Source of the DNA: Bacteroidales bacterium
GTDB lineage: Bacteria > Bacteroidota > Bacteroidia > Bacteroidales > Tenuifilaceae
Direction of reading: 5' to 3'
Assembly (NCBI GenBank): GCA_008933525.1
Contig: WBUV01000168.1
Coordinates: 1 to 6,982, forward strand
Length of the DNA stretch: 6,982 nucleotides
Shown here: in pieces, positions 6,274 through 6,982 of the stretch
How positions within the stretch are numbered: the first letter of the stretch is position 1
How the letters are laid out: every line of letters starts with the position of its first letter
The notes under the pieces: model-generated
Databases searched by the model: none
Told to the model about the DNA's origin: nothing
The model's input: the letters and a program-made list of their open reading frames with translations, nothing else
Made by a program: the position numbers and the translations under genes

Positions 6274-6982
6274 ATGAAGGTAGGCGATATTGTTAGTTTT
6301 TTTGAACAACTAGCCCCGTTATCATATCAAGAAAGTTACGATAATTCTGGACTGATAATAGGTGATAAGCAGATGGTAGTGAAGTCTGTCTTATTAACCC
6401 TTGATATTACCCCAGAGGTTGTTGAAGAGGCCACTCAACTTGGTGCTAATGTTATTGTGGCGCATCACCCAATAATCTTTTCAGGATTAAAAAGAATTAC
6501 AGGAAGTAATTATGTTGAGAAGTCTGTTATTCTTGCAATAAAGAATGATATTGCCATTTATGCAGCACACACAAACTTTGATAGTATTAAGAGCGGAGTA
6601 AACCTTGCTATTGCCAATAAACTTGGTATTGCGAATCCACAAATACTTCAGCCCCTTTCTAATGAACTTTTAAAATTAGTCACTTTTGTCCCAAAGGATC
6701 ATGCCGAAAAAGTAAGATCAGCAATTTTTGAGGCAGGTGCAGGCCATATTGGCAATTACGATAGTTGTTCATATAATCTCGAAGGATTTGGTACTTTTCG
6801 GGGTAACGATTCTACCAATCCATATGTGGGTGAAAAAGGAAAGATTCATCATGAAACAGAAGTTCGCATAGAAACCGTTTTACCCAAGGCCCTTCAAACT
6901 AAAGTATTGAATGCGTTATTCGAAAGTCATCCTTACGAGGAAGTTGCCTACGATTTATACCCTTTATATAATAGGTATAATG
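6274..6982 (+). CDS. Nif3/YqfO-like dinuclear metal-centre protein, 3' end outside window
   Basis: The frame opens at ATG 6274 and remains open for 236 codons to the window edge; I translated it by hand. The start MKVGDIVSFFEQLAP and the YDNSGLIIGD stretch (22-31) are typical of Nif3-like proteins. Metal-binding residues appear in VAHHPIIF (62-69; H64, H65) and in AAHTNFD (97-103; H99, D103). Residues about 130-230 form the CutA/PII-like inserted domain of the long (YqfO/SA1388) version, ending in SHPYEEVAYDLYPL. The remaining third, with the last H and E metal ligands, would lie beyond the edge; long family members are about 365 residues. These proteins form toroidal hexamers with two metals per subunit. 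Their biochemical role is poorly settled, with GTP cyclohydrolase-like activity proposed for some. The 8-base gap after the MerR-like gene indicates co-transcription; a GGAG at 6259-6262 may serve as a ribosome binding site. Confidence 0.93.
   Translation, partial: MKVGDIVSFFEQLAPLSYQESYDNSGLIIGDKQMVVKSVLLTLDITPEVVEEATQLGANVIVAHHPIIFSGLKRITGSNYVEKSVILAIKNDIAIYAAHTNFDSIKSGVNLAIANKLGIANPQILQPLSNELLKLVTFVPKDHAEKVRSAIFEAGAGHIGNYDSCSYNLEGFGTFRGNDSTNPYVGEKGKIHHETEVRIETVLPKALQTKVLNALFESHPYEEVAYDLYPLYNRYN

Overview
The window looks like a chromosomal segment from a Bacteroidota bacterium, most likely class Bacteroidia. Three things suggest this. The AlaRS has Bacteroidales-style wording around its active site (for example [20 protein letters not shown]). 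Intergenic regions carry TAnnTTTG promoter boxes of the Bacteroidetes type. Genes mostly lack Shine-Dalgarno sequences. The order alaS / divergent M23 peptidase / MerR-like / Nif3-like is, as far as I recall, a common neighbourhood in this group.

Left edge (1-1059, minus strand). This is the accessory-looking part. The first 401 bases are the 5' part of a gene that runs out of the window. It encodes an AbiEi-type protein, the antitoxin/repressor of AbiE type IV toxin-antitoxin systems. At about 30% G+C by hand count it is AT-rich. Its upstream spacer holds an imperfect 15-17 bp direct repeat that may be its operator. Next comes a RimJ/RimL-type GNAT acetyltransferase (547-1059), about 50% G+C in the stretches I counted.

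Centre (1102-3772, minus strand). A complete alanyl-tRNA synthetase gene is followed by a strong intrinsic terminator that separates it from the GNAT gene.

Right half (3816-6982, plus strand). A divergent promoter region opens a run of four co-directional genes with gaps of 36, 32 and 8 bases. These are two tandem paralogous membrane-anchored M23 (LytM-type) peptidases, a small MerR-type DNA-binding protein, and a Nif3/YqfO-like dinuclear-metal protein cut by the right edge. The peptidases are the most distinctive feature. They align without gaps for about 286 residues, keep all catalytic residues, and share a cytosolic tail motif and a conserved periplasmic segment outside the peptidase domain. 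This suggests a pair of envelope enzymes with a common partner.

I saw no RNA genes, CRISPR arrays, insertion sequences or replication origins. No intergenic stretch exceeds about 150 bases. I do not see a clearly new system. The best leads are the edge AbiE locus and the duplicated M23 pair with its shared non-catalytic modules.
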